The notes beneath the pieces are model-generated. The model did no database searches. It worked only from the letters and a program-made list of their open reading frames with translations, and was not told the DNA's origin. This document shows positions 9,152 through 20,400 of a DNA stretch of 64,000 nt, in pieces (position 1 is the stretch's first letter; each line of letters begins with the position of its first letter). The translations under genes were made by a program, and so were the position numbers. Origin of the DNA: Sphingobacteriales bacterium 39-19 (GTDB taxonomy: Bacteria > Bacteroidota > Bacteroidia > Chitinophagales > Chitinophagaceae). The stretch spans positions 259,038 to 323,037 of the forward strand of contig MKTX01000017.1 in NCBI GenBank assembly GCA_001898465.1, given 5' to 3'.

Positions 9152-9631
9152 ATGAACTTTCAAACCATGAACAAGCAAAGAAAATTTGTTTTGATTGCAT
9201 CCGCTTTAGGCATCATAGCTATGTTTTTACCCTGGGTTTCAGTTTCCATATTAGGCATGACGCAAAGTACCAACGGGCTGCACGACAAAGGTATCCTGGT
9301 ATTTATTTGTTTCCTGGCCTGCGCCGCAATGGCCTACCTGGGCGACCAAACAAAAAATTTAGATAAAACATCCTGGATTATCACCCTTATTGCCCCGGTT
9401 ATTGTACTCCTGATGATCATTTGGTTTTACAGCCAAATGTCAAATTCATTTTTAGGCGCTTCCTTTATTGGTTATGGTGTGTACATTGCCGGTATTGCGG
9501 CCATTGGGATCCTGGCATCGGCTTACTTATTCAGGTCGCCGGGTGATAATATAAAAGATAGTTTCAATAAATTAAAAGAAGATATCGAGAAAAAGGTTTC
9601 CAATACCCAATCCGATCTTCCCAAGGAATAA
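9152..9631 (+). CDS. Four-helix membrane protein of unknown function
   Basis: A 159-residue protein with four hydrophobic segments at about residues 12-32, 47-64, 75-95 and 105-127, followed by a charged cytoplasmic tail (DNIKDSFNKLKEDIEKK). The first loop has the pattern FLPWVSVSILGMTQSTNGLHDKG, which is common in small Bacteroidota membrane proteins, but no function is known. An alternative start at 9170 removes six residues. A strong hairpin terminator follows 23 bp after the stop. Confidence 0.7.
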   Translation: MNFQTMNKQRKFVLIASALGIIAMFLPWVSVSILGMTQSTNGLHDKGILVFICFLACAAMAYLGDQTKNLDKTSWIITLIAPVIVLLMIIWFYSQMSNSFLGASFIGYGVYIAGIAAIGILASAYLFRSPGDNIKDSFNKLKEDIEKKVSNTQSDLPKE

Positions 9632-9654
9632 TTTTACATTTTGCACAAATCATT

Positions 9655-9686
9655 AAAAAAACCTACAGTCTTCCTGTAGGTTTTTT
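9655..9686. terminator. Bidirectional rho-independent terminator
   Basis: The stem ACCTACAG/CTGTAGGT with loop TCTTC is flanked by a run of seven A on the left and six T on the right. It can therefore end transcription on both strands. It sits between two convergent genes (stops at 9631 and 9709). Confidence 0.9.
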
Positions 9687-9708
9687 AATTGCGGTAAAAG
9701 CAAATCCA

Positions 9709-10305
9709 TTACCGGCCACAATTCAAGTTGGCCAGGTTCTTACTTCCCTCATCGTAGCAATCTAATTTTATCGTGCAATTGTCTCCTGCGCATACCCAGG
9801 AAAGTTTTATCCAGGCTGTTACTTTCTTAGGCATTTTTACCTGGTAATAATAAAACCCGGCGGCCGGATTTTTAGAACAATCTTTTAAAATCTTATAATC
9901 CAATTTCTTATTGGCAAAAAGGCTGTCAATTGTTGTTTTTGATTTCAATCCTGCATGAGAAGTGCTGGTAATGGTAAAATTGGTAAATCCCATCCTGGGG
10001 CCTCTTAACATGATTTTCCAGGCCATGGGCTTATTCTGGGTAGTGAAGGTTTTTCCATTGATGGCAATATTTGCCGTTCCATTCCGGTAAAAGTTAATAT
10101 TTAAATCCTCACTCATATTGATACCTTTTGTCTCCCATTTTACGGGGTATTTCGATGCTGAGTTTACCGCCCAGTCTCCAATCATCGAATATTCACTGGT
10201 ATCTTGTACAAGCATTTTCACCAGGTCATACAATTCCACTTTTTTTGTTTGGGCAAATCCGGAACCGGAAATAAGTAAGAATGCCACTACATGTAAAAAC
10301 TTCAT
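9709..10305 (-). CDS. Secreted protein of unknown function
   Basis: A 198-residue protein with a cleavable signal peptide (MKFLHVVAFLLISGSGFAQ, cleavage after about residue 18). The rest has a mixed strand pattern with four cysteines near the C-terminus (DC, VC, NC, DC around 160-185) that could form disulfides outside the cytoplasm. No family recognised. It stands alone between a bidirectional terminator and the divergent HAD gene. Confidence 0.65.
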   Translation of the reverse strand: MKFLHVVAFLLISGSGFAQTKKVELYDLVKMLVQDTSEYSMIGDWAVNSASKYPVKWETKGINMSEDLNINFYRNGTANIAINGKTFTTQNKPMAWKIMLRGPRMGFTNFTITSTSHAGLKSKTTIDSLFANKKLDYKILKDCSKNPAAGFYYYQVKMPKKVTAWIKLSWVCAGDNCTIKLDCYDEGSKNLANLNCGR

Positions 10306-10484
10306 GGTTGTAAATTTTAATAATTATTAAAATGTGGCCATGGGTAAGTGGATATAAATGTAAGAATAAATTGAATACCGTTTTTAAATTTATACCTTGT
10401 AAACTGGTTCAAAGATTGTACAGTAAAATCCATATACAGGCAATGGAAGCGGATCTTTACCCGGTAAAAAAAAAACAGGAAATC

Positions 10485-11099
10485 ATGCATACAAATAAAA
10501 TCACCACTTTGTTTACCGATATCGGAGGTGTTTTACTGACCAATGGCTGGGATCATAATTCCCGGAAAAAAGCAGCCGAACAATTTAACCTGGATGCCGA
10601 TGAAACAGCCTCCCGGCACCACCTTACTTTTGACACTTACGAATCGGGTAAGCTCTCGCTGGATGAATACTTAGACCGTACTGTATTTTATGAACCCCGG
10701 GATTTTACAAAAAAAGATTTTCAAGAATTCATGTTTGCCCAGTCCCGGGCCATACCGGGTATGATCCCTTTCATTACTGAGCTTAAAGAAAAATATAAAT
10801 TAAAAGTGGCTGTGGTGAGTAATGAAGGCCGGGAACTGAATGAATACCGCATTGCCAAATTTGAATTGGGAAAATTTGTAGATTTTTTTATTTCATCCAG
10901 CTTTGTGCATTTTCGCAAACCGGATATCGATATTTTTAAAATTGCTTTAGATGTAGCCCAGGTAAACCCCGGCGAGATTTTATATATTGAAGACAGGCCC
11001 ATGTTTATTTCCGTAGCCGAAACACTGGGTATTACCGGCATACATCATGAAAACCCGGAAAAAACAAAAGCTATATTAGCTGAATATGGTTTACACTGA
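10485..11099 (+). CDS. HAD-superfamily hydrolase
   Basis: A cytoplasmic phosphatase-type enzyme of 204 residues from this start. The longer frame from 10332 is unlikely because its extra 51 residues have no HAD similarity. The ATG at 10485 follows AGGA and puts motif I (FTDIGGVLL, nucleophile Asp12) at the usual distance. Motif II is VAVVSNEG, motif III HFRKPDIDIF, and motif IV ILYIEDRPMF. The helical cap lies between motifs I and II. The substrate is unknown. Confidence 0.85.
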   Translation: MHTNKITTLFTDIGGVLLTNGWDHNSRKKAAEQFNLDADETASRHHLTFDTYESGKLSLDEYLDRTVFYEPRDFTKKDFQEFMFAQSRAIPGMIPFITELKEKYKLKVAVVSNEGRELNEYRIAKFELGKFVDFFISSSFVHFRKPDIDIFKIALDVAQVNPGEILYIEDRPMFISVAETLGITGIHHENPEKTKAILAEYGLH

Positions 11100-11161
11100 T
11101 TTTGTATGCCCGCAGCTAAAATGTTTTTAATGATCGTTTTTAATCTTTTAAAGTAAATAGC

Positions 11162-12172
11162 ATGAACAAAGAAATTTTATCGGCCACCATACAGGAAATA
11201 TTTTCAAATCATAGGGGCCTGCTGGCAATGGACGAAAGTTTACCTACCTGTAACAAACGTTTTGCAGCGGCAGGAATTCCACAAACCGAGGAAATGCGGC
11301 GCCGGTACAGGCAACTCCTTATTACTACGCCGGGTTTACAGGAAAGTATTGGCGCTGTTATTTTATTTGATGAAACCATCCGGCAAAAAACAAATGAAGG
11401 AATCTCATTTACTTCTGTATTACAGGAGGCCGGGATCATCATCGGTATTAAAGTAGATAAAGGCACAATTCTGCAACCGGGTTTCCCCAATGAAAAAATT
11501 ACGGAAGGCTTAGATGGTTTGCCTAACCGCCTGCAGGAATATAAAAATATGGGCGCCCGTTTTGCCAAATGGAGAGCCGTGATTCGAATCGGAGAAAACA
11601 TGCCGTCCCGGGGCAATATTGAAGCCAATATCCATGCACTGGCCCGCTATGCCGCATGTTGCCAGGAAGCTGGCATCGTACCCATTGTAGAGCCCGAAAT
11701 TTTAATGGAAGGCAATCATACCCTATTACAATGTTTTAAAACCACAGCAAGAGTTTTAAAAAATCTCTTTTATTATTTTTATATTCAGCGCATTTGGCTG
11801 GGGGGCATCATTTTAAAACCCAATATGGTGATTTCCGGAACGGGTGCTTCCCATACAGGCAGCATCGGGGAAGTGGCCTCTTACACGGTAGAATGTTTAA
11901 AACAATCAGTTCCGGCTGCAGTTCCGGCCATTGCCTTTTTATCGGGTGGCCAATCGCCTGAAGATGCCACCCGGCATTTAAATGCCATGCACCAATTGTA
12001 TAAAGGTGAATTACCCTGGATCCTGAGTTTTTCATTTGCCCGGGCGATTCAGCAACCCACACTGGATTGCTGGAAGGGAGATGATAAGAACACAGTGGCT
12101 GCACAAAAATTATTAATTGAACATGCCGAAACGAATAAGGCAGCCCGTATGGGCATCTACACGCCCTCTTAA
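11162..12172 (+). CDS. Fructose-bisphosphate aldolase, class I
   Basis: It cleaves fructose 1,6-bisphosphate to two triose phosphates in glycolysis and runs in reverse in gluconeogenesis. The protein is 336 residues. The Schiff-base lysine is Lys219 in IILKPNMV, and the family segments GLLAMDES, ILFDETIRQK, VEPEILMEG and FLSGGQSPEDAT are all present in order. Class I aldolases are metal-independent. The last codons overlap the stop of the convergent gene by 3 bp (shared TTAA). Confidence 0.95.
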   Translation: MNKEILSATIQEIFSNHRGLLAMDESLPTCNKRFAAAGIPQTEEMRRRYRQLLITTPGLQESIGAVILFDETIRQKTNEGISFTSVLQEAGIIIGIKVDKGTILQPGFPNEKITEGLDGLPNRLQEYKNMGARFAKWRAVIRIGENMPSRGNIEANIHALARYAACCQEAGIVPIVEPEILMEGNHTLLQCFKTTARVLKNLFYYFYIQRIWLGGIILKPNMVISGTGASHTGSIGEVASYTVECLKQSVPAAVPAIAFLSGGQSPEDATRHLNAMHQLYKGELPWILSFSFARAIQQPTLDCWKGDDKNTVAAQKLLIEHAETNKAARMGIYTPS

Positions 12173-12777
12173 ATTTGCGATAACACAATCTTATCTGCCA
12201 GTTCCCAGGATGTATTCACGGCATGATAAATATAAATACAATCCCAGCCCTGGCCCTGCATATGCTGCCCCCGGTATATCAATACATAATTTCCATCTTT
12301 TGAAAATATGGGTATGCTCATGAAATTCACTAAACGGTTTTTTATTTTCGTCTTATTCCAGGTGTCAATCCAGCGGCGAACCTGCGCATGATTTTTATTT
12401 TTATCCAGTAATGAATCGGCGGCAGCCAGTGATATCCGGGTTTTGGTATCTGCTACCAGCACCCAGTTTTTTAGCCGGGCCTGTTGCCATTTTTGTACCG
12501 GGGCATCTTTTTGATTTAATTGCAGCAGGCCTTCATACAATTCCTGCCGGGTGGCCGGGGGTACGGTTCCAGAGCTGCTCTCCAAAATTTTAGCGGCAGA
12601 AACGGCATCGGGATACACGGGTTGATTTAATAAAAATATACCCCAGTGTGATTTCCCAAATTCAATGGCCGGTAACCCCTCATTTATAAATGCATAAGCG
12701 GGGTCTTCATTTTGCGCATACAATACCTGCGCTGTACATAATAAGAAAACCGGGAGGATGATTTTTATACACTTCAT
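12169..12777 (-). CDS. Secreted protein of unknown function
   Basis: A 202-residue protein with a signal peptide ending at about residue 21 (VLYAQ). The mature part is mixed helix and strand with no recognised domain; a short YVLIYRGQHMQGQGWDCIYIY stretch near the C-terminus looks like strands of a small beta fold. It is 24 bp downstream of the NYN-domain gene on the same strand. Its stop codon overlaps the aldolase stop on the opposite strand. Confidence 0.65.
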   Translation of the reverse strand: MKCIKIILPVFLLCTAQVLYAQNEDPAYAFINEGLPAIEFGKSHWGIFLLNQPVYPDAVSAAKILESSSGTVPPATRQELYEGLLQLNQKDAPVQKWQQARLKNWVLVADTKTRISLAAADSLLDKNKNHAQVRRWIDTWNKTKIKNRLVNFMSIPIFSKDGNYVLIYRGQHMQGQGWDCIYIYHAVNTSWELADKIVLSQI

Positions 12778-12801
12778 TCAATTCGTGTAATTTTTTTTCG
12801 T

Positions 12802-13572
12802 TTATTTTCTTTTCACCAACGGGTGATTCAACCCATTTACATCATTCCTGATAACCTCGTAATGATCCAGGCTTTCAAATAATTGGGTAAGTGTTTTAAA
12901 CCCGTACGTGCGGGGGTCAAAGCTGGGATCGATCTTTCTTAAGGCAAGCCCTACTTTAGAAATATAAGTACCCCCATCTTCGATTGTTGAAATTTCAAAA
13001 GCCTTATTAATATTCGTTAAATCAAATTTAGGTGTTTCCTTTTTAACTGGTTTCTTTGATTTCTTTTTAGTGGATGACGATATTTTTTCAGTATCTTCTT
13101 TTGCAGATTGGCCTTCCCTCCTGCTTTCTGTTTCGGGTAATAAATTTTCGGTAAACGTGAATACTTCGCAGGAGTTTACAAATGCAATGGGTGTATTTTT
13201 CTTACCAATACCCATCACAAAAAAACCTTCTTCCCGAATTCTTTTTGCCAGGCCGGTGTAATCGCTATCGCTGGATATGATGCAGAACCCATCCACACTT
13301 TTACCATGCAGGATATCCATGGCATCGATAATTAAAGAACTATCGGTAGAGTTTTTACCGGTTGTATAAGAAAATTTCTGGATCGGGTTAATTGAGAAAT
13401 GATTCAGCGTTTCTTTCCATTTATTCATGTGCGGGCTGGTCCAGTCGCCATAAATCCTGCGAATGGTGGCTTTACCATAAATAGACACTTCTTCCAGCAT
13501 GTATTTGATTAAAGAAGCCTGGGCATTATCGCCATCAATGAGTACGGCTATATTAAATTTTGTTTCTGTCAT
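12802..13572 (-). CDS. NYN-domain protein with C-terminal OST-HTH/LOTUS domain
   Basis: A 256-residue protein. The N-terminal NYN domain (about 5-145) has the PIN-like acidic residues of a metal-dependent nuclease: Asp13 and Asp15 (LIDGDN) and Asp102/Asp104 (SSDSDYTGL). A Lys/Ser-rich linker (150-180) leads to a C-terminal OST-HTH/LOTUS-like domain at about 184-254 (GTYISKVGLALRKIDPSFD). Characterised NYN proteins cut RNA, and LOTUS domains bind RNA or RNA helicases. Bacterial members of this architecture are widespread but little studied. No toxin-antitoxin partner is adjacent. Confidence 0.85.
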   Translation of the reverse strand: MTETKFNIAVLIDGDNAQASLIKYMLEEVSIYGKATIRRIYGDWTSPHMNKWKETLNHFSINPIQKFSYTTGKNSTDSSLIIDAMDILHGKSVDGFCIISSDSDYTGLAKRIREEGFFVMGIGKKNTPIAFVNSCEVFTFTENLLPETESRREGQSAKEDTEKISSSTKKKSKKPVKKETPKFDLTNINKAFEISTIEDGGTYISKVGLALRKIDPSFDPRTYGFKTLTQLFESLDHYEVIRNDVNGLNHPLVKRK

Positions 13573-13688
13573 TTTTTATGATTCATTTTTAAGTAAAATT
13601 TCCTTGTCTTTCTCTTCCAGGATTCAGTAAAGGAACGATTCATTTATTGCCTGGCCAAAGTAAATCTTCTGCCATTAGGTTTACAATA

Positions 13689-14078
13689 TTATTGCGGTAT
13701 TTTTTCAACCAGCATTTCATTACCCTGCATGTCATAATAAGTACAGGTCATGTCATTTAAATCGGCAACCCATTTTTCAATTCCTGTTTCTGCACAATGA
13801 TTTCTAAATTCAGGATAACTTGTTTTTCCCTGCTGGTGCATTTTTAAATAATTACAAAACTTTTCCTGATCCCCCACCGGCGCTATTGTAATTACATCAA
13901 ACATCGGGCTGGATTGTATGTGATGGCCATCTTTATCAGCATATTCAGTGTGGCTGTCATTTACCATGGTTACATACTTTGCAACACCCAGCAATTTTAT
14001 TTCCCGGATATAGGCAGGGAAATCTGCACCGGATTTTACTTTGCTATGGGCCTCTTTTATTTTTTCTATTATTAACAT
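13689..14078 (-). CDS. DUF1398 family protein
   Basis: A 129-residue soluble protein matching the DUF1398 pattern: an N-terminal helix (KIKEAHSKVKSGADFPAYI), the central GVAKYVTMVNDSHTEY strand pair, and a C-terminal GIEKWVADLNDMTCTYYD segment. The family is often annotated as 'phage envelope protein' for historical reasons, but its real role is unknown. It is isolated, with 116 bp and 344 bp of non-coding DNA on either side. Confidence 0.75.
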   Translation of the reverse strand: MLIIEKIKEAHSKVKSGADFPAYIREIKLLGVAKYVTMVNDSHTEYADKDGHHIQSSPMFDVITIAPVGDQEKFCNYLKMHQQGKTSYPEFRNHCAETGIEKWVADLNDMTCTYYDMQGNEMLVEKIPQ

Positions 14079-14327
14079 GTTAATTTTTATGTGTAGTGCT
14101 GAAAAAAAAAACGATTTATACTAAACCTGTTTATCATTCAACTTTATTTAATTACAATCAGCCGGTGCTGTTCCGGTAGGGCTTACATTACAGTTTAAAG
14201 TATAAAAATCTTTTGCCGTAAGCTTACAGCGATGAAAAATATTTTTTCATAACTAAAGTTTGGTTGAAACAAAATATTTTCCGAGGGATAATGGAAGTTA
14301 AAGGTAGAATACAATTTTTAATTATGA

Positions 14328-14369
14328 ATGGTGAATTGTTAATGGTGAATTATTAATTGTGAATGGTTA
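14328..14369. repeat. Three tandem 14-bp AT-rich units
   Basis: Three consecutive 14-bp units read ATGGTGAATTGTTA, ATGGTGAATTATTA and ATTGTGAATGGTTA. They lie in the 344-bp gene-free stretch 14079-14422, just beyond the terminator of the giant surface-protein gene. The rest of that stretch holds no convincing gene; a short out-of-frame open stretch at 14148-14250 is listed as a finding. Confidence 0.7.
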
Positions 14370-14373
14370 CTTT

Positions 14374-14397
14374 AAAAAAATCCCGGTAAACCGGGAT
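14374..14397 (-). terminator. Rho-independent terminator of the giant T9SS gene
   Basis: The perfect stem ATCCCGG/CCGGGAT (14380-14397) has a 4-nt loop. Read on the minus strand it is followed by seven T residues. It lies 26 bp beyond the stop codon of the gene at 14423-23107. Confidence 0.88.
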
Positions 14398-14422
14398 CTG
14401 AAAACATTTATGAAAACAAGGA

Positions 14423-17400
14423 TTATTTTATAAATACTTTTATTGTCTTTTTAAATCCTTTTTTATTTGTAATGAGCAATTGATAAGTACCGGCTGCGAG
14501 CTTGCCCGTAGTAAGGGATGCCTGCTGGTAATAACTATTTATGGTAGTGGACTTGCTGAGCATTCGCTGGCCGTTTGCGGCATATAATACCATTTGGTAT
14601 TCTCCCGCTTCTTCATTTGTAAATTGCAGCCTGATGATACCATTCTCAATTGGGTTGGGCACCATATCAATGCCTGTTTTTACGGGTAGTGCATCTAATT
14701 TCACTTTATCGCTATACACATAATCGCCTTCTGCATCCAACCCTTTTACCCGGTAATAAATTTCACCCGCAGGCGCCGTAGCGTCATCATACTGCAATAC
14801 ATCATTCGTATTGATCACGCCTTTCAGGTTAAAGTTTGTGCCTTCGTTGCTGCGTTCCACTTCGTAATAACGAATATCGCTACCCGGCGCTACCTGCCAT
14901 TTTACTGTGGCCGTTTTATCGGCATTGCGTTTGGCTTCTATGGATATAAATTGAATCCGTTTTTTTAGTTTAAACACAATCATAAACCGGTCTGCTGCCA
15001 GTGAAGCCGGGTTATTGGCAATCGTAAAATCAATACGGGTATCACCCTGTAATGCCAATGCTGTTTTGGTTTGTGCATAGTTATCTACCAGCCAGGCCCT
15101 GCGTCCGTCCAGGTCCATATTTTCGGCATTGATCACCCAACTGTAATTACGGGCTTTCATCATTTCCAGGTTCAGGAAAATAGTATCCGCATCGGCTACC
15201 GGGCTTTTTTGCATTACCGCATACAATTTATTTTTGTAACGAATGCTCACTACTTCAGAAAGGTTTTTTTGTTTGGGTCCGTCGTTATTATCCACGGCAT
15301 CATTAAACCCGTCCTGGTAGTGCATCATCACCCCGTCAGTCAGGGTAAGTTCACTATTGTCTCTTATTAATAAGTTCACCCTAAGCAATTGCGGTTTATC
15401 TGCAACAAAAGTAGCCGTATAATCATCGCCTCCTTTTGCATTTTCATCTATTACCAAATTACCGTTACTGGCCCCGCCTTTTATAAAAAAGGCCTGGCCC
15501 GATGGGATAAAGTTGGGATGGCCGCCATAAGCTCCCCCTCCGGGTGTAGAAACCCAGTCGGAGCCTACTTTGGTAAATGCCCGGAAACCGCCCAGGTTAT
15601 AATTGCCAGTAAGGCGTGGATCCCACACATAAAATGTTTGTACCGATTGGGCCGGAATGGGAGTCGTACGCATATCCAGCGCCGACGCATAAGGGTTGCC
15701 AATGGATACATCTTTACCTGCCGGGATGCTGATTGCCGGTTGTGTTCCTGTAAGCAATTGGCCACGGGTGCGCATGATTGTGGTAGAACTGCCGGATGAT
15801 CCGGCCTGGGTACGGTCGCCCCTTACAAATAACATATAGCCTGCCGGGTTTACAATACTTAAGAAAGTATTGGCCGGCGCCCCATAATTTTGAGTTGCTG
15901 TATTCCAGGATTTCATACTGGGTCCGCCGGGTGAATAAAAATCGAAACCAAGCGCTTGTAATGCAGCCAACGTACTGGGTGTTTTAGTAGAAATTTGTGT
16001 TCCATACCCTGCCGGTGTGGTTTGAGTAGTACTACCAGCAGCTTTGCCTTCCTGCCATGCCTGGTTAATGGTTTGCAGCGTGTTATTGGGAACCGATAAG
16101 AACTGCCATTTGCGTGGCGTTAAGATATAACGTTCTACAATAAACCGGCCTGCACCACTATAATTAATGGTAGTGCCGGAGGGTACTTTGCCCACATTGG
16201 CCGTGCGAACAGCGCCACTTTGCAGGGTGATATCACCTATATTTAAACTTAGCTTAGCCGCATTATTATCAAAACTCAGGGTACCCGGTATGCCAAAGGA
16301 ACAATCGATAACCACATTGCCCGAACCCGTATTATTGATCTTTACATCTTCTAATTTATATTGCCCGCTACCCGAAACGGTTTGAGCGGCAGTGCCGCTA
16401 AATACCAGGTCGCCGGTTTGGGCAGCGCCACCGGTAAGGGTAAGTGTTCCATTTACAGTTAGGTTGCCTTTTACATCTATACCGGTACCATGGCCATGTG
16501 TGGCATCCACGATATTATCCCAGGAAATATTGGTCAATTCACTGTTAGCGCCAATACTTACATTGCCTGCTACCTGCATAGGCAGTGTATTGATGTTATT
16601 ATAAGATACTTTCACTGCGCCTGTGCCACTGGTGCCAATATCTAAATTTCCCTTTACATACATGGTGCCGCCCGATGCGCCGGTAAGCGCCGTGGTACTT
16701 GTACTCCAGTTGTAAGGCCCTGATGTAGATTCAAACTTAAGATTAGGATAATACATATTGCTGGCAGCCGTATTTACATTACCGGCGCCTGTATAGCGGT
16801 AAATCCAAAGCGCTGTGGCCGGCATGCTGTTCATACCGCCTTCATAGTTGCTACCGTAATTCCCGGCTACGCCGGATGAATTGGTTTTAAGCAGGGTTCC
16901 ATTGGCGCCCATTTTCCAGGTGGCGCCACTGCCAAAGCCCAGGCTGTTTGCCGTATTATTATTATCGTTAAAAGTTCCGTTTATTATAAAATCGGCGCCT
17001 GCTCCCCCATCCAAAATTTTAATGCCAGCATTGGGATTGGTAATAAGTGTGGCAGCAGCATCTACCGTAAGGTTGTTTACATCAATGTCTGCATCAATAT
17101 CCTGAGTAACGGTATAAGGTGCTGTGATATTTATTTTTGAACTATTGATTGCAATTGGATAGGTGCAGGCTGCTTTCCAGGTAATTCCATCATTACTCAT
17201 TTCCCAGGAAGCCTTATCACTCCAGTTACCGGTAGCTTTTGAACGATAAATGGGCCTGCTCTCATAACTATACTGAGTGGCATGGGTAGGCTGGTAACAA
17301 CCCGGGCTGCCTTGTGAAATGCTTGCATAAAACTGGTAATTGGCCAATGAAGCTGTAGGCCCGGTAATGGTAATATGATTGGTACCGGAGCCGGTAATCG

Positions 17401-20400
17401 TAAGCCCGCCGCCCAGGCCGCTTACCAGGTTCCAGGTATTGGTACCGGGTGCATTGTAATACCATACATAAACCGGCGTACCCGATGGTGCAATGTTAGC
17501 TGCTACTGAAAAATCAAGCGTTTGGTTACAATCTACCGATGCGGGTTGCGTAGTTACATCAATAGTGGTTCCATTTAAGGTATAAGGAGCTACGCCCAGG
17601 TTGCTGCAATTTTCGGTATTGCTAATCACCCAATCTACCGGGTAGTAAGTTAAACTGGGCCGGCTATGCGTTGCATTGGGTAATACATATTGACTAAATC
17701 CCGGGGCGTTGCTGCCCGGGTAGTTCGGGTTTGGCACATAATCTATGGCTGTATAAGTACCCGCTATTTTTTTAAGTAAATAGATCCGGTCATTGCCATT
17801 AAAACCGGAAGCGCCGGGGTAACTATCCACCGAAGTAACGCTGCATAAACTGGTACTGGTTCCCACACGCATTACTTGTGTGGCGCCACTGGCCAGGGTG
17901 CCGGTAAGATTAAAATCATTGATGGTACTGCTACCGGTTACGATCCTTACCTGGTAATTATTGGTTAATACAACAGGGCTTGCCGTACCGTTAAATACTT
18001 CTATATAACTTAAGCTCCCTGATTTTGCATCATACACTTCAGAAATAAATAAATCAGTAACCGTGCCCGAACCGGTTGTTCCGCAGTTACCCGTTTCATC
18101 AATAAGGGTGAAATTATCTGTTGATACACCATTACATGCTGTATTTACCAACGTAATCTTATCCTCATCCGGGGCATCCACGGGTACCATGGCAGTAACG
18201 GTATTGTCATTTAATACGGTAAATGAACTTGCTGATTTATTTCCAAATTTTACATCACTTACCCCGGTAAAACCAGTACCCGTAATGGTTACCAGGGTCC
18301 CTATGGGGCCATTATTGGGTGTAAATGAACTTATACTGGTTGTTAAACAAACCGGAGGAAGACAGTTTACTTCTACATCATCAATATGAACGGTACCTGC
18401 AGTACGGTAAAATTGTATAACAATATTATTTGAAGTACTATTTACTGTAAAACTGAAAGATTGATATATGCTGGTTAATGAAAAAGGAGAGCCTGTAACG
18501 GCTGTAAATGCAGCTCCATTAATACTAATATTAACTGCTAAAGTGCCTGTAGCCCCCGTACTCTTACTCCAAAAATTTATAGTGCCTACATTGGAAAGTT
18601 GGGGCGTTATAATATTTGAACCAGTTGCACTTTTAAGTTGCACAGCGGTATTACCTGAATGTGCGTCTGATGGGTTTGTGGTCTTGATAATATCAGTACC
18701 ATCCCATGTTCCGGAACTTAAAGTGACAGGTACTGTGGAATATGAGGATGGTAAACCTGTTTCAAACCCTTCACTTAAGCAAGGCCCAGGCAATACCGTT
18801 AAAATAGCTGAGTTTGAAATAAGATTGGGGCAGGGCGCTGCTCCTTTTATAATACAGCGGTATTCATAATCATTATATGCCTCGGCGCTTGGGCTGATGG
18901 TAAGATGATCGGTTGTTACATTACTATAAGGTGCTGTATTGGTTAGGTCTTCCCACAGAGAAGTACCTGTATTATACCATTGCCATTGATAACCGGCGCC
19001 TGTTGCGGTTACATTAAATACGGCAGTTGCCGGTGATGTTACCGTTACATCTATGGGTTGCAACGTAATAGCGGGTGTGGCATTAATGGTAACCGGGTAA
19101 GCGGCAGTAGCTGCACTCCAGCAAGTACCATCAAAACTACGTACATAAAAATTTCCTGTAGCATTTACGCTGAGTGAAGAGGTTGCTGCATTGGCAGGGC
19201 TGGTACCATTGGCGGCAGTTTGCCAGTACATACCTGCGGCAGATGGTGTAATGGTTAAGCTGGTACTGGTACAGGCCGGCGTAGTACCACTGATGGTACC
19301 CGATGGGGCTGCTGCCTGTGCCGAAGCACAACGGTTGGCAATAATATATAAATTGGTGCCGGCTGCAGGAATCGTAAGGCCTGAAGCGCTTAAAGTATAG
19401 GGATTGCTGCCGGCAGGCGTACCGGTGCCCACAACGGTATAAGCTGTTACGTAGTTGCTAACTTCACTGGCAGCGGCCGGGCTAAAGGATACCGCCTGGT
19501 TGGCCGCATTCCATTGGTACGTGATATTGGCCACGGCACCTGCACCGGAGGCCAGTACACTCCATTCTAAATTCACCACTTTCGTGGCATCGAAAGGCGC
19601 ATTGGTTAGCGGCGTTTTTACGCTCATGCTAAGATCCCTAACCGTACCGGTATTGGTGATGGTAAGCGGTGTATAATTGGCACTAATACCTATGGGAATT
19701 AAAGTGGCGGTATTGCCTGCCGCTTCTTTTATAAACTTACCCGTACCATTTATTATTACATAACTGGTTGCTTTGGCATTGGTAGTGCTGCCCCCGCTTT
19801 TCAGGCTAAAATTATTGTTGCCCAGGCTTATTTTGCCCAATATAAAATCGGCTGTATTATTTACACTGATAGCACTTGCCAGGGTAACACCGGCGTTATT
19901 ATTTATGGTAAAATAGGCAAAATCGGTAGCGCCGGTAATGGTTTGGTTTACGGTACCGTTACAGGTTACTAAGCGGCCATTGGGATTAAAAGCGGCAGTT
20001 GCTCCTTTTGTCCAGTTACCTTTTACTGCCAGGTCGCCACCTGCATTATTGCCCAGGCTCATATTGCCATTCATTACCAGGTTGCCACCCACGGTAAGCA
20101 GGCCGGCACCGGGAAAGGGGCTGCCATAATCCATGTATAAGGCAGAACCGGCATCAATAGTAAGGTTGCCGGTAAGGGTCCTGGCACCGGTATTGGTAGG
20201 ATAATTTAAAACGGTATTATTGCTCAGTTGTACGTTTGCAGGGTTGGCAGCAGAAGTCCACTCCAGGCCATTGCCGTAAGTGGAATTGGTATTATACCAT
20301 AATTTAGATGCTGCGCCGTAATTGGGGCTATTGATGCTGAAATACCCATTGGGGCTTATGTTGATCGTACCATTTAAAGTAAGCCCGCTGGCATTTGCAT

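Noticed and set aside
10332..10484. Long N-terminal extension of the HAD hydrolase
   Set aside because: The 51 extra residues have no HAD similarity, while the internal ATG at 10485 has AGGA upstream and places motif I correctly.
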